From Eudorina sp. 2006-703-Eu-15 (taxonomy: Eukaryota > Chlorophyta > Chlorophyceae > Chlamydomonadales > Volvocaceae), in assembly GCA_003117195.1 (NCBI GenBank), contig BDSI01000057.1, positions 496,001 to 560,000 on the forward strand: a stretch of 64,000 nucleotides of DNA. Direction: 5' to 3'. Below the pieces are notes generated by a model. It was given only the letters and a program-made list of their open reading frames with translations. It was not told where the DNA came from and did not search any database. Positions 22,395 to 34,200 of this stretch are shown one piece after another. The position numbers and the translations under genes were made by a program. Within the stretch, counting starts at the first letter, position 1, and each line of letters opens with the position of its first letter.

Positions 22395-25300
22395 ATGGAC
22401 GCCGAAACAATGAAACTTGCGATGGAACAGATGGTCAGTTAATCATTAGCTCGTTCTGGCTGCTTGGCGGCTTGCAGCTGTCGTGTGCGCTTACCTCGTC
22501 GATTGTGTCACTGGATCATGCAGCGCAAAATGAATCCAGCTCAGCTACAAGAAATGATGCGGAATATGCCTCCAGATGCAGTCAATCAAGCCATGGCGCA
22601 GATGAAGGACATGAAGGCTGACGACTGGGAGCGTGCGAAGCAGCAGATGGCGTCCATGGACCCCGAGACACTCTCGCGTCAAGCAGCCCAGGCACAAGCT
22701 CAAATGGCGGGTCGGACGCAGTATGTCCTCAATGTGCGTCAGGGCACGCCTGATGCAAGGAGGGGCTCTTCGGCGCGTGCGAGTCGGGCACGGAAAACCA
22801 TTGTGTGTCTGGAAACTTCGGCTGACTCCACACAAATCGTGCCGGAAGGGAGCTTGTGAAGCGGGGGCCGGGGCAGGCAAAAGTGGGCCGCACGGCGCGA
22901 ACGGGAGTTGTACACACCCACCAAGCATGGTTCTGTCCGCGTCCTCTTGGCGGTTGTGCCAACCCTGCAGTGTCCTTCGTATGGTCCACGGTATGTGCAG
23001 GCCAGCAACCAGCTCAAAGCTGAGGGGAACCAGCTGCACGGGCGGGGCGCCTACCAAGAGGCAGTGGAGAAGTACGAACGAGCGAAATCCAACGTCGAGT
23101 CGTTCACCAGCAAGGAAGCACGCGATCTGGCGCGTGCCTGCACCCTGAACCTCAGCAGCTGCTATCTGAACCTCAAACAGTACGCCAAGTGCCTGGAGCA
23201 GTGCGACAGCGTTCTGTCAGGTGAGGGGTTGTGGTTGCTTGGGAGATGGAACGTTGGAAGCTGGCGGAGGAATGCCGCATGGCGCGGCCCATCAGCCGTC
23301 ACCCCAATTGTGGCAAAGGTTTGTGAAGGAGTAGAAGTGTCGGCTGACGAAGCAGCGCGCTGGACAAGCTGCGCAGCAGTGTATCGCCACATATCTCGGG
23401 GCCGGGTCTGACGCTGACCGGGGCAGCCACCCTTTGCTTGCCCATCGGGGAGGACCACCGAAGCACCCCTCTATTGAGGAGGGATGTACCACTTGATCCT
23501 TCACACTATTGTTCAACTCCTACGACGTCTGCGAAGGTTCCACGCTCACCAACAGCGCCCAGTAGCATCGATCCACGGTACCTCGTCTGTTCCAGTGAAC
23601 TTCGCCTACAACGGTTCGCTAGCAAGCTATGATAAAAATACCATCAACGATCATACTGATCGAATGGGGCGCTACCACCCTCTCAACCTCGAAGGCAACT
23701 TTGGGGCTCACAGGGCGATTGGAATCCGGAACCTCCGGTGTGCCATATGTTGCGCCTTGACATAGGCCTCCAAACCCTGTGTCGGGACATGCGCGGATGC
23801 ATGCCATTACGGTTTAGCGCGTGTTGCATGAACCTGGTGGCGCCCGGTGGTGGCAGCTCATGGCCGCTCATCGCGTGGAGCAGACCCGCCATCAACGGTT
23901 GTGACCTGCTTGGTTATATGCCCGTCCACTAGCTGGTCTTTTACAGCAGACGTCGGCGTGCGCCCGATGTCCTCATTCCTTTGTCCCGTTGTCCTCAACA
24001 GGGGAGCCCGACAATCTGAAGGCGCTGTACCGGCGGGGGCAGGCGTACCTGGGGTCCGGGGACTGCGTCAACGCAGCGGCGGATCTAGAGCGGGCGCTGA
24101 AGCTGTCGCTACAGACCGACCCTTCGCAGGCGCAGCCGATCCGGGACAAGCTCCAGGAGGCCAAGGATCAAATCGGCGCGCTGCGCGCTGCTGGCAAACT
24201 GCCGCCAGCCAGCGCCGCTACTTCAGCGGAGTCGAAGCCGTCGAAGGCCAGCGAGGCTGCATCCGCGGAAAGGGCCTTGGCGGCTTCAGCGCCGGCGTCC
24301 GGAAGCGGTGCCGTCAGCGGGAGAAAACGGCGCGCAGGTCCCGACCAGGAGATAATGTCTCAAGCTGCGAGGATGATGCAAATGGACTCGGACAGGTGGA
24401 AGCAGGTGATGGTCAGGCATCTACCTCCATCGCATGGGCCTGCTCCACATGTCGCCCCATGTGATTGCTGTCTGTGGCAGTTGGCCTGTTTCGCCTATGC
24501 TACCTGACCGGGAGACAGCTGCGGTCGCATTCTGCTTGCATGGCTTGGTATAGAGCAATGCTGGTTGTGGTTGCGCGTCAGGCGACGACTATGAATTGAA
24601 CACTGACGTCCGAATTCTGTGTGGCTTCACCAGGTTCACGATGTGGTGCGGGGAATGAGTGACGAGGAGCTGCGTGGCTTGGCCAAGCGCGTGGGCATGG
24701 AAGCAACACCGGAGGCGCCGCGGGGAGGACTCGGAAAGCGGGACATGGATAACGAGATGCTGGAGATAATGGTCAAGCTGCAGGTGTGGGGTTTTAGGAT
24801 TGCGCCCAGCAGCAGCTGTCGTCACCGGACGTTCATGAAGTGGCCACCGGCTGGCACACGATGCACGAATGAGTTCGACATTGGGGCCGGTTATGTCCTT
24901 CCTAGCCGCGATGCACAGTGCGGTTGTTGCCTAATTTCACGTGGGTGGGTGCAAGGAGTTGAAGGTTCAGGGTATGCGCTGAGCCTTAATCTATGAACTG
25001 CAGGCGGAGTTTGATGGCATGAGCCAATTGTTTTCTCTGAACCGTGTGTTTGTTGGACTGCTCGCCACTGGAAACCTCAGGCTGAGCTGCCTGCTGACCT
25101 TCGGAACTCGGACGCGGCTAAGAACCCGGAGAGCATGAAGCGGCTGGCCGACCTGATGGCCCAGAAGCCTGAGCTGGCGAGCACCATGGGCAAGGTGCGT
25201 ACGAAATCCGCTAACAGGGACGAGGCGCCTGGCCGCGCTGAAGGTGGTAACGGTGGCGCCTGGCCGCACTATTGCTGGTTCTTCGGCATGTTCGGCATTT

Positions 25301-26458
25301 TTGGTAACGATGTGATGATGGTGTCCATTTTGGTGTGCGAACTTCTTCAGCGAGCCTGGCAGTTGCTTTACTCATCATGCTTCTGCGCCCCTGCAGTTGC
25401 TGTCGTCGATGGACCCCGACGAGCTCCAGGAGATGTCCCGAGCCGCGGGCCTCCCCTCGGGGATGAAGATCACCCCGGAGCTGGCCAAGGCCGCCACTGA
25501 GAGTTTTCAACGCATGTCGCCGCAGGAGGTCAAGGACGCCGTTCAGCTGGTGTCCAAAATGCGCTCGTCCGTGGCCGCACCGAGCTCCTCATCAGCGGCT
25601 GGCGGGGCGGCAGGCCGCCAAGGGGAGGCGAGCACCAGCGGCCGGGAGGCAGTGCCACCCATGGCCGGCATGCCGCCCATGGACCCGGGGGCCGCCGCAG
25701 AGATGCTCGCAGCGATGACGCCTGAGCAGCTCGAGTCCATGTCGAAGATGGTCCCAGGGATGGACAGGATGCAGCTCACACCAGAAATGGCGAAGATGGC
25801 CGCAGAGATGGTGAAAGGCATGACGGCGGAGGACATGGCGCGGATGCAAGAGATGGTCTCGAAGATGCAGGGGGCCAGCAGCGCAGCGCCGACACCTGCC
25901 GGCGCCAGTGGCGGGGGCTCCGCCGCGCCGGCGGCAGTCGCCGCTGCAGGCGGCTTCCCCCCTGACATGGCTGCCGCGGCGGCAGACATGATGAAGAACA
26001 TGACTCCGGAGGACATGGCGCGGATGCAAGAGATGGCGACCAAGATGGGGATGGGTCCGGGCGGCCTGTCGGGTCTGGGGTCTGGCGGCCCCGCGGGCGG
26101 GCTTGGAGGCCTTGGGGCCGGCGGCAGCAAGGACCCCATGGCGGCCATGCTGAACGACCCCAAGATGATGGAGTCCGCCGTGCGCATGATGAAGAGCATG
26201 GACCCGGAGGCCCTTGCCAGCATGATGATGTCAAGCGGGATGTGCAAGGACCGGGCGCAGGCGGAGGCGATGGCGCGCCAGATGTCCAATCTCACGGATG
26301 CGCAGCTCAACATGATGGTCAAGACCGCCAGCGCGCTGCAGAACGCGCGCATGGCGGGGACCCGCCTGCTGGAGTGGGCGCGGTCGAACGTGTTGCTGGT
26401 CCTGGCCATTTTTGTGCTTGTGTTGGCGCTCCTGCTACGGTGGCTCGGTTACATGTGA
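22395..26458 (+). CDS. tail-anchored TPR protein, OEP61/TPR7-like Hsp70 co-chaperone
   Basis: OEP61-type proteins sit in the plastid outer envelope or ER, bind Hsp70 through a TPR clamp and receive preproteins. Seven exons join in phase: 22395-22433, 22524-22733, 23001-23220, 24002-24405, 24634-24783, 25081-25194 and 25397-26458, giving 732 residues. Domains: a Met-rich N-terminal segment (MMRNMPPDAVNQAMAQMKDM), a TPR domain at about 84-200 (KAEGNQLHGRGAYQEAVEKY, LNLSSCYLNLKQYAKCLEQC, LKALYRRGQAYLGSGD), a Ser/Ala-rich linker, then several Met-rich repeats containing a TPEDMARMQEM-like core. The protein ends in a tail anchor, VLLVLAIFVLVLALLLRWLG, followed by two residues. It is longer than the plant protein (about 550), mostly through expansion of the Met-rich repeats and Gly/Ala spacers in the last exon. 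Confidence 0.9.
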
Positions 26459-28283
26459 GAGGTCTGACGCTAGGTGGTTGGGGCCGGGGCACCGAACCCT
26501 GTGCATGGTGCACAGCGTCTACACTGCCTTGCCGGCGGACGTGACAAGGCCGACTTGACAGGCGAACCCGACTGCACGAATCATTACTTCGACTTATAAG
26601 CATGAGCGAGATCGTGAGCTAGCAGCGCCAAAGCGGCAAACCGGGCACTGCGGATGGGCAAAGGTGGCACAGGCGTTGCAGGGGATAAGTCTTTCATTGT
26701 GTTGCGCCATGTTGTGACCTGCTTAGTGCGCTGTGCCGTACAACCGTGTGCCTGTACCGTTTACAGAGTCTTGAATGCGGAATGAGTGTCATACGGCGCA
26801 GCGCTCCCTTGGCGTCTATTATCCGTGCGCGGCGTGACCCAGCACGACCTGGAATCAGGCCTCCGAAAACGAGCACCACACTAGTGTTTAACAAGCACGA
26901 TACGGTATTGGCGCCAACTGCGCAAGGGCTCACCAGAACACGACTCAGTCACGATCCAACCACATATGGGTGACCAGCCCAACCATGACGTGCAGCTGAG
27001 ATGTGCTGCATGTCAGATGTAGGTACTTCGACCGCTGCCGAGCCCTCGTTCAAGCCTGGCCATCATTCCAGCTTGTATATGGTGTCAACCGGTACTTGCG
27101 GTGCACAGGAATACCAGAAACCCTAGACCAATGTTGACCAGAAACTAATACCAGGCAGCTGTCAACATCACAATATCGCTCGCTACTGCCCGAACAAGAT
27201 TCCGCATCCACAAACGACTCAGGAAAGCATCAGTCGCGTAAAACAACACGGGCCCCCTACTCGTTGTACACATCTGCTGCAGTCACAGCAGATGACTCGG
27301 GCTTTTGCCAGAGGCTTAATGAGATGTGTGAATCAACCTTACTGAATGAAACCCGGGACGTCGCGGGACGTCGCGGGCGAGCCCCACGCAGGTGCGCACC
27401 AAGGGAGATATATCCCTTTCCGCTGGAGAAGGATGGTGTCGGAAGGTACCAGCACCCGGCGCTGCTTAAGTGTTGAAGTGTCTGCGCACCAACGCACGCA
27501 CCAGGTGCGGAATAACGCGGTGGCCGACCTCGCCCTTGCGTCCGCAAACTGCTACTATCGCCGGTGGTGTTCAGCGCATCAAGCGGGGCCGTCTCAACCA
27601 GTGCGTCACACTGCAACTGAACGAGACAGAGCCAACGCAGAAGCAAGTGCGCCTGGGAGTCTGCTGCAACCGACGGGAAGCGCAAGGCCGCTGTCGCTGC
27701 CAGAGGGGTCGCGATTTCCACGAAAGCGCGTGGGAGCCCGCCATCGCCATCGCCTTTGCGTTTTAGCTGCCAGACCGCAACGCCGTGCGACCCGACGACC
27801 TTGTCCAGCGAGGTCGGCTCTTGCGTCTAGGCTCTTGACTCGCGCTCCATTACCTCGCGCTGGGGCGGCCAGGCCTCGGGCGGCCGCCCCGGTGTATGAG
27901 GGGGGCCCGCGACCCCTTCAGCAGCTGCTTGGTAATATCACCGGCGCAGCGCTGGCGCCGAGTCTTGCGAATTGAAGGCAACCGGAGCGGAGAAGAGCAG
28001 CCAGGGCTTGTATGGGTCCAACGCGCACCGGTACCGATGCACGTCACGCGGCTGGGACGTCGAGGCAGCGGATGAGGCGGCGGTCTCCGGCCCGCATCTG
28101 TCGTCGCTGATGGGCCCCGCGCGAGCCCCGCTCCGACTACACAGCGGATGGAGGGACCCTTCGCGGGCGTGGTGGCGCCGGTGACGGTGTACCTCGCCGT
28201 TGGCCGCCGCGTCGCGGATTCGTCCGCGGCACCGGCCACCCCTGGCACCGCCTTGTCCATGTTCAGTCTCAACTTCGAGCAGC
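26459..28283. other. convergent intergenic region
   Basis: 1.8 kb between the 3' ends of the OEP61-like gene and UPF1. GC-rich open frames exist on both strands from 27.3 to 28.3 kb, but their codon composition is biased by GC content and no splice structure or known motif supports them. A short GGGACGTCGC direct repeat occurs at about 27355-27378. Confidence 0.5.
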
Positions 28284-31213
28284 TCACCGATCCTGCGAAA
28301 CAGAAAAGGAGGCGGAGGCCGCAGCCTGTTGGCACTGAATGATTGCACGGAATGGACGGTCTGTCTGTTGGTTGAAAGCCATGCCGTTCTGCAGCAACGC
28401 AAGGCCCTGGAGCGATGCCCACCCCCGACGTGGCGAATGCGGCTCACTCGTGCTTCACATGGTCCCGAGAGGGCACTTCCGCGCACCTGCGTAGCGGCTC
28501 CGAAACCGCCGTAGTACTCCCCCGTGGCCGCATCCAGGAACTGCGTCTCGTTGAACCCCTGGCTCAGCAAGAAGCTGTCCATCTGGCTGTTGAAGTCATC
28601 CGCGCCGCCGCCCAGCCCGTAGCTGGTCTGGCTGAACTCCGCCGTGAAGCCGAAGGGCAGGCCGGGCACACGGGCCCCGACGCCGCCGGTGACGCCGGCC
28701 CCTGGCAGCTGCGAAGGCAGCTGTGTGGCCGGCAGGTCCTGAGTCGCAGTGCCGACGCCTGCGGGCGGCTGCGTGTAGAGTGGGGCGGGCAGGGAGAGGT
28801 CCGAGGCGCCCTCGGATGCACCCGACGCGTCGGGCCGGCTGCTGGCGGCGGCCTGCAGGGGGTTTGGGCGGGGTGGACACGCGACGGTGTGATCAGCGCC
28901 TGGGTGGTCCTAATCAGGTCGCAGACATGGGCGCCCGTTAGGATACCCAATCAGCAATCCATACGACCCAACGCTCTATCGGTAGAGGCCGCCAACCCAT
29001 ACCCCTGCCCCCATGAATTGGAAAACTCGCATCCAGTGTAACAGTATGCAAGGCTTTTGACCCCGAGCGGCTTGCCCGCCGCCCGTCGGGTGCTCGGATC
29101 CCACGGGCTCAGCCGTCGCTTTGTTGACCTTGCACGAGGCGGCGCACCTTGGGGCGACCGTTGGCCGCGGGGATGCTGTACGTGGGCATTGCGAACGGCA
29201 TGAATGTCTGCGTCGCCCCCTTCCCAGCGCCCAACGAGGAGCTGCCGGCCGAGCTGTTCAGCCGCCCGGCCGCTGCCGCCGCCGCGGCAGCACGCCCCGA
29301 ATACCGCATGCTGCCGCCCGCGCCACCGCCGGGGCCATTGGCGGCGCCGCCACTGCCGGCGCCGCCTGCAGCAGCGGCTCCGCCCGACTGCCCTGACGCC
29401 GCTGACGCCGCCAGATTCTGCGACGAGCCTCCGCCCGGGGGCTGCTGTGCCTGCGGCGGGGCCTTGCTGGGCAGCGGGTCGCCCACCTTCTCCGGTGGCT
29501 GGTACCGGTTGGGGGTCAGGGCGCCCACGCCGAAGGAGCCGCGGTCGAAAACCTGTCCACACAGCAGCGGAGCGATGAGGACGCATTTCACAACGGCGCT
29601 AATCGGACCTCCAATGACAACACTCAAAACACATAACAGTACCACGAGCCTGGATGGCTCGGGCGTGTCCCTCACCATACACACCCCGCTGGACACGCGC
29701 CGCTCACCCGCTTGGGCTTGTGCAGCTGCACCATGGACGGCTTCAGGTTGGTGAGCGGGCCCTCCACCAAGCAGCCGCACTCCTTGAAGTACTGCAGCAG
29801 GCTGTTCCACAGCGGCTGCCGCGACAGCACCCGCGGGTTGCCCAGCACCACCAGGCCGAACCGAGCGCGCGTGAGCGCTACATTGAGGCGCCGCGGGTCG
29901 GAGAGGAAGCCGATGGAGGAGTGCTCGTTGGAGCGCACGCAGGACAGCACGATGATGTCCTTCTCGCGGCCCTGGAACGCGTCCACGCTGGAGACCTGGG
30001 GAACCGGAGGGAGGGAGGCATGTCGTCAGGACGTCAAACGCCAGTACGTGCTCCCTGAGGCGATGTAGTGGTGGTTGGTGTCCGGGGCTCTGCGGCATTG
30101 ACGTGAGCGGGCTCGCCGGCTTCCTGGCCCCGTGTGGTGTCCCCTGGGCTTCGACCTGCCCCGGCAGTGAACCTCATCGCGATATGTCCCGCGCGCGACT
30201 TTCGCAGGAAGCCTATGGGATGCCGCGCAAGTTGTAGATGGCCGGGGTCTGACCGTCATGTGTCCGTGTGCGGCCACCCCGGCGCAAGACCAGAACATGG
30301 TGTACTGCATACCGTACCCACTGCCATGCTGGTGGGCCGTACAGGTGACGCACCAACGACCCGGCGGGCCCACCTCGATCTCCTTGTACAGGTCCTGCCG
30401 CGCGGCGCCGTTGCGCACCATCACTGACACCACGTGCGCCCGCTGCCCCTCGTACGGCGTGATCACGCCGATCTGGATGGGTATGGGTGTGGCGGGCACC
30501 ATGGGCAGGAGGGAACGCAGCGTTCGACTCCATGATACATTGACAGGCAGCTGTGTGCCGCAGGACACGGGTGCGATCATCTGTGCGACTTGATGCAGGT
30601 GGCGTACTCAATAGCAGATACCGCCGCGGCATGCGGTACATCGGGGCAGCGCGAGCCACAGACGTAATCGTCCATCTCCTCGCTGATTCGACCAGAGTCC
30701 TCAACACTGGCAGACCAACGAGCACCCCCTTTGTCCCAAACATTCTTGTCCCCACACCCCGCGTCCCACTCCTCGGAAGAGGGCAAGGGACACGCAAGTA
30801 CCCGCACGCACCTGCGATGGCGACATGCCGTTCTGAAGGAAGCGGGTCACCACCTTCTCCACAGCTGCCGCCTCCGTCCGGTTCAGGTACGATGTGCCTG
30901 AGGATCGCCGGTGAGCCGCCACGCGGGGGGGCCAGGCAAGCGCACGGACGAGGACCCGGCCGACTCAAACCAGATGCGCCAAGTGTGTAGGTCTTTCACA
31001 CACGTGTAGGTCTTTCTTAGTTTGCTCTCCGCTCGCTTTGCACATCGGTGGTGGCGCGGCTACCTAGTTCGCCGCCACTGCGTCTGATACGTGTGTTCAT
31101 GCAGGTCATCTGGTTATAAATCAACAACCTGGGCTGGTTTTGGGGTATTCTTTTTGGGCGGGGCCCCAGCGCGAAGCGCGTTCGGGGGGCCCCGCCCCCT
31201 AGGATTGCCCATG

Positions 31214-31244
<31 letters not shown>

Positions 31245-34200
31245 CCGGTAACGGCAAAACGTTCATTATCCGCTAAACTAATTCGCTATGTTTGTCATAT
31301 GAATTGTCCTCTATTGCAAGGTAACTTTGGTTTGGCTGAAAAAAATTCTTTGCGCACAAACGGTCAAAGTAAAGCTCCGCGGTCCCCATGGACCCGAGTC
31401 AACATCCAACCAACGCCTCTCGCGCTCATATTTGTTGCAACGGGTGCCGCGTGATGAATACTTGAAGTAGGAATGGGCGGCGCGTGCTAAATTGAACTTC
31501 CATAGTGTTCTGATGTTTGAACATCAAGATGCCACCAACACCAAGATTTGCCTTTCTGTTTTGCCAGATGAATACAATTCCACATTATGTATTGAATCAA
31601 AGTTTCAAGATGCAAAGGGATAGCATGCCGAGTACATGCCGAGTTCTCCAGTTCCGATGGCCGAAGTCCAGGTCTCCCCGCGGCTTTTTTGCACCCTGTT
31701 TTTGCCTTACATTGCTATGTACTATTGATATCAAACCTTAGAGGTTCACGTCTGCTGCGGGCGTGCAACTGAAGTGTTGCATGCTTGCCGACGGACCAAA
31801 CAACTACAGTTTCACGGCAAAACAAGAATGCTTCAAGCTTGCTTTGTCATCAATTGCTTGACAGACGGATGCGGTAGTGCATAGGCGTTTAGCGTTACGA
31901 TAATGCCATTCGGTGACCGTTGGCGGCGCGTACTGCAGGTTGGTTTCGGGGCTACCTACCTGCTTGAGCTTGCACGCCAATCAACGACACCCTCAATGGC
32001 ACCTTTTCACTCTCTCACACTCTTGCGCGGTACTAGAGTTTCCCTTGTAAAGCAACCGGCCCATACGGATTGTGGGGGGCCCCGCCCTTTTCCGGCTTCG
32101 AGGAAGCCGACCCCCTACTTGTTCCAAACACACACACGCACACATTTGCAGGCCAGTATATTGGTCACTGGTTCAGGTCGGGCGGGTTTCATCGCTAAAC
32201 TCAGCGAACCCCGTCTGACTCGAGCAGACCACAACATGGCCACCCTAGCGGCAAAACCACATTGAGGCGATCCCGCGACCCGCTGCAGTGCCCAGTCCCC
32301 GGAATCCGGCAACCCCTCTCTCTGTCCTGCTTCCACCGAGCCCCCTCCTCACCGCTGGCGCTGATCTCCTCAGCGCCCAGCTGCACCCAGAACAGCATGG
32401 GCTTGTCCGGGTTGGGCCAGGGGAAGTCCACACCCGCCAGGCGGCGCTCGCCCATGCCCGTGCCGTTCTGGAGCGTGCCCTCGTAGAACGTGTTGGAAGG
32501 GAACTCGGACAGGCAGGGGTGCATGCGGTACTGCACCTGCAGGCGGATGGGCTTGACGCCCAGCAGGCGCAGCCGCTCGAACAGCGACTGGCACAGCCCC
32601 GCCTCCGCCGCCTTCTTGCACATGATGACCGGCCCAAGCTGGCAGTGGTCACCCACCAGGATCACCTACGTGGCAGGCCGTGTGCGGGGCACGCAGCCAG
32701 AGGCGTGCGAGAGGAGAGAGCTTGCCGCAGCGTGTGGCGGTGCTTCTGTTCCAGAGCCGAGCTCCACAACCAACCTCACAGTGGTATGGCGCTCGCAGCG
32801 TGTCCGCGTGACATTTGCAAATTACTTAGGCTATGCGTTAAGCGGGAGCATGCAGGAAACGTCCATTAGCTGCACACCATGGCCCCACTGAAAATCGGCG
32901 CTTGTAAGATGGACATACATATGCTGGACGTTGTCCTGTCACCTCGCCGCGCTCACCCTATCCTTCTTGCCGCGTGGCCCCCTCACCTGCTTGGCCCCCA
33001 GCACCATGGGGATGAGGCACTCGGACTCAGCCGCCTGTGTGCTCTCGTCGATCAACACCTGCAGGTGCCACGCAAAGCACACAACACCACCATCACGCAG
33101 GCCGCCAACAGCGTCCTCGCCAAGTCCGGCAAGAACATACAGATGCGCAAACGCAATGATGATCCTCAGGGTCCTTATCACAGCACCCGCAGGAGTCAGT
33201 CCGAGCCTTGTCAGCATGTGGTGAGTAATAGCTTCACTCGGACAAAGCGCGATACAGAGCCTGCCTCTCTCTCCACCGTGTCCGCGCATCAGCTTGATCC
33301 CTTGGCGCCAAGGGACCAAGCCGAGGCGCGGACACGGTAGAGAGAGACACAGCTGCTACGTGGACCGATGCGACTGGATTCCCCGACAGGTATGGGCCCA
33401 GTATAGCGAAACGCACAGACATCTTGCGTTGGGATCATACACACTTGGTCACTCACGTGCTGGAAGCGGAAGTTGGAGAGGCGCGGGTCCCCCGCGCCCA
33501 CGCAGGTGGTGCACACCACGTCGGCGTTCTCCAGCACCTCCATCTCCAGCCGCCTCCGCAGGCTCTTGAGCTCCTTCTCGTCCGACGCGTTCAGGCCGCC
33601 CTGGGCGGTCCGCAGCGCCAACAGCTTCCGCAGCCGCTCGCCCTCGGGCACCGCCATGTGGGTCACCTGCAGCCGGAGGGAAGGGGGGGAGAGGAGAGGG
33701 GGCAAAGCGGACGGTTGTCAACGGACGGTCGCTTGGGTATGGGCGTGGCCGCACGCAGACCCCCCGCAGCGAGAGCGAGACAGCGAGCAACCTGAAAACC
33801 GCCATAGCACGGAGGCCACGTGCCAGTGCCTGCAGTGCTTCCAACACTCGCACACTTGTATCCGTGGCGTCCGGACAGATTTCCTGGCGAGCGCAGTCGA
33901 GGCAATCCGTTCCCACTCCCTCCCTTCACCCAGCACACAGGGCACACTCATCGCCCCGCCCCACCGCCAGCTGGTGACCCCACGTCCAGCCCGGACCCCA
34001 GCGGGTGCGCCCCCATGGCCCGCAGCCACGACCCACCTGGTAGTGCAGCGTCAGGTGCTCCACGGGCGACGCGACCGCCTCCCGCGTCTTGGCGCACAGC
34101 CGCACGACCTTGAGACCCGTTTGGTCCATCTGCGGGTGGGATGGGGTGGGGCATAGGGAATGCATGGGTCGGCGACTGTGCGGGTGGGACGGGGATGTGC

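Noticed and set aside
27346..27975. 210-codon plus-strand frame downstream of the OEP61-like gene
   Set aside because: Arg/Ala/Pro-dominated composition typical of GC-rich noncoding frames. No motif or splice structure.
28148..28342. Plus-strand frame reading VTVYLAVGRRVADSS and [16 protein letters not shown]
   Set aside because: It overlaps the last UPF1 exon in antisense and has no supporting exons upstream. Probably chance openness in GC-rich DNA.
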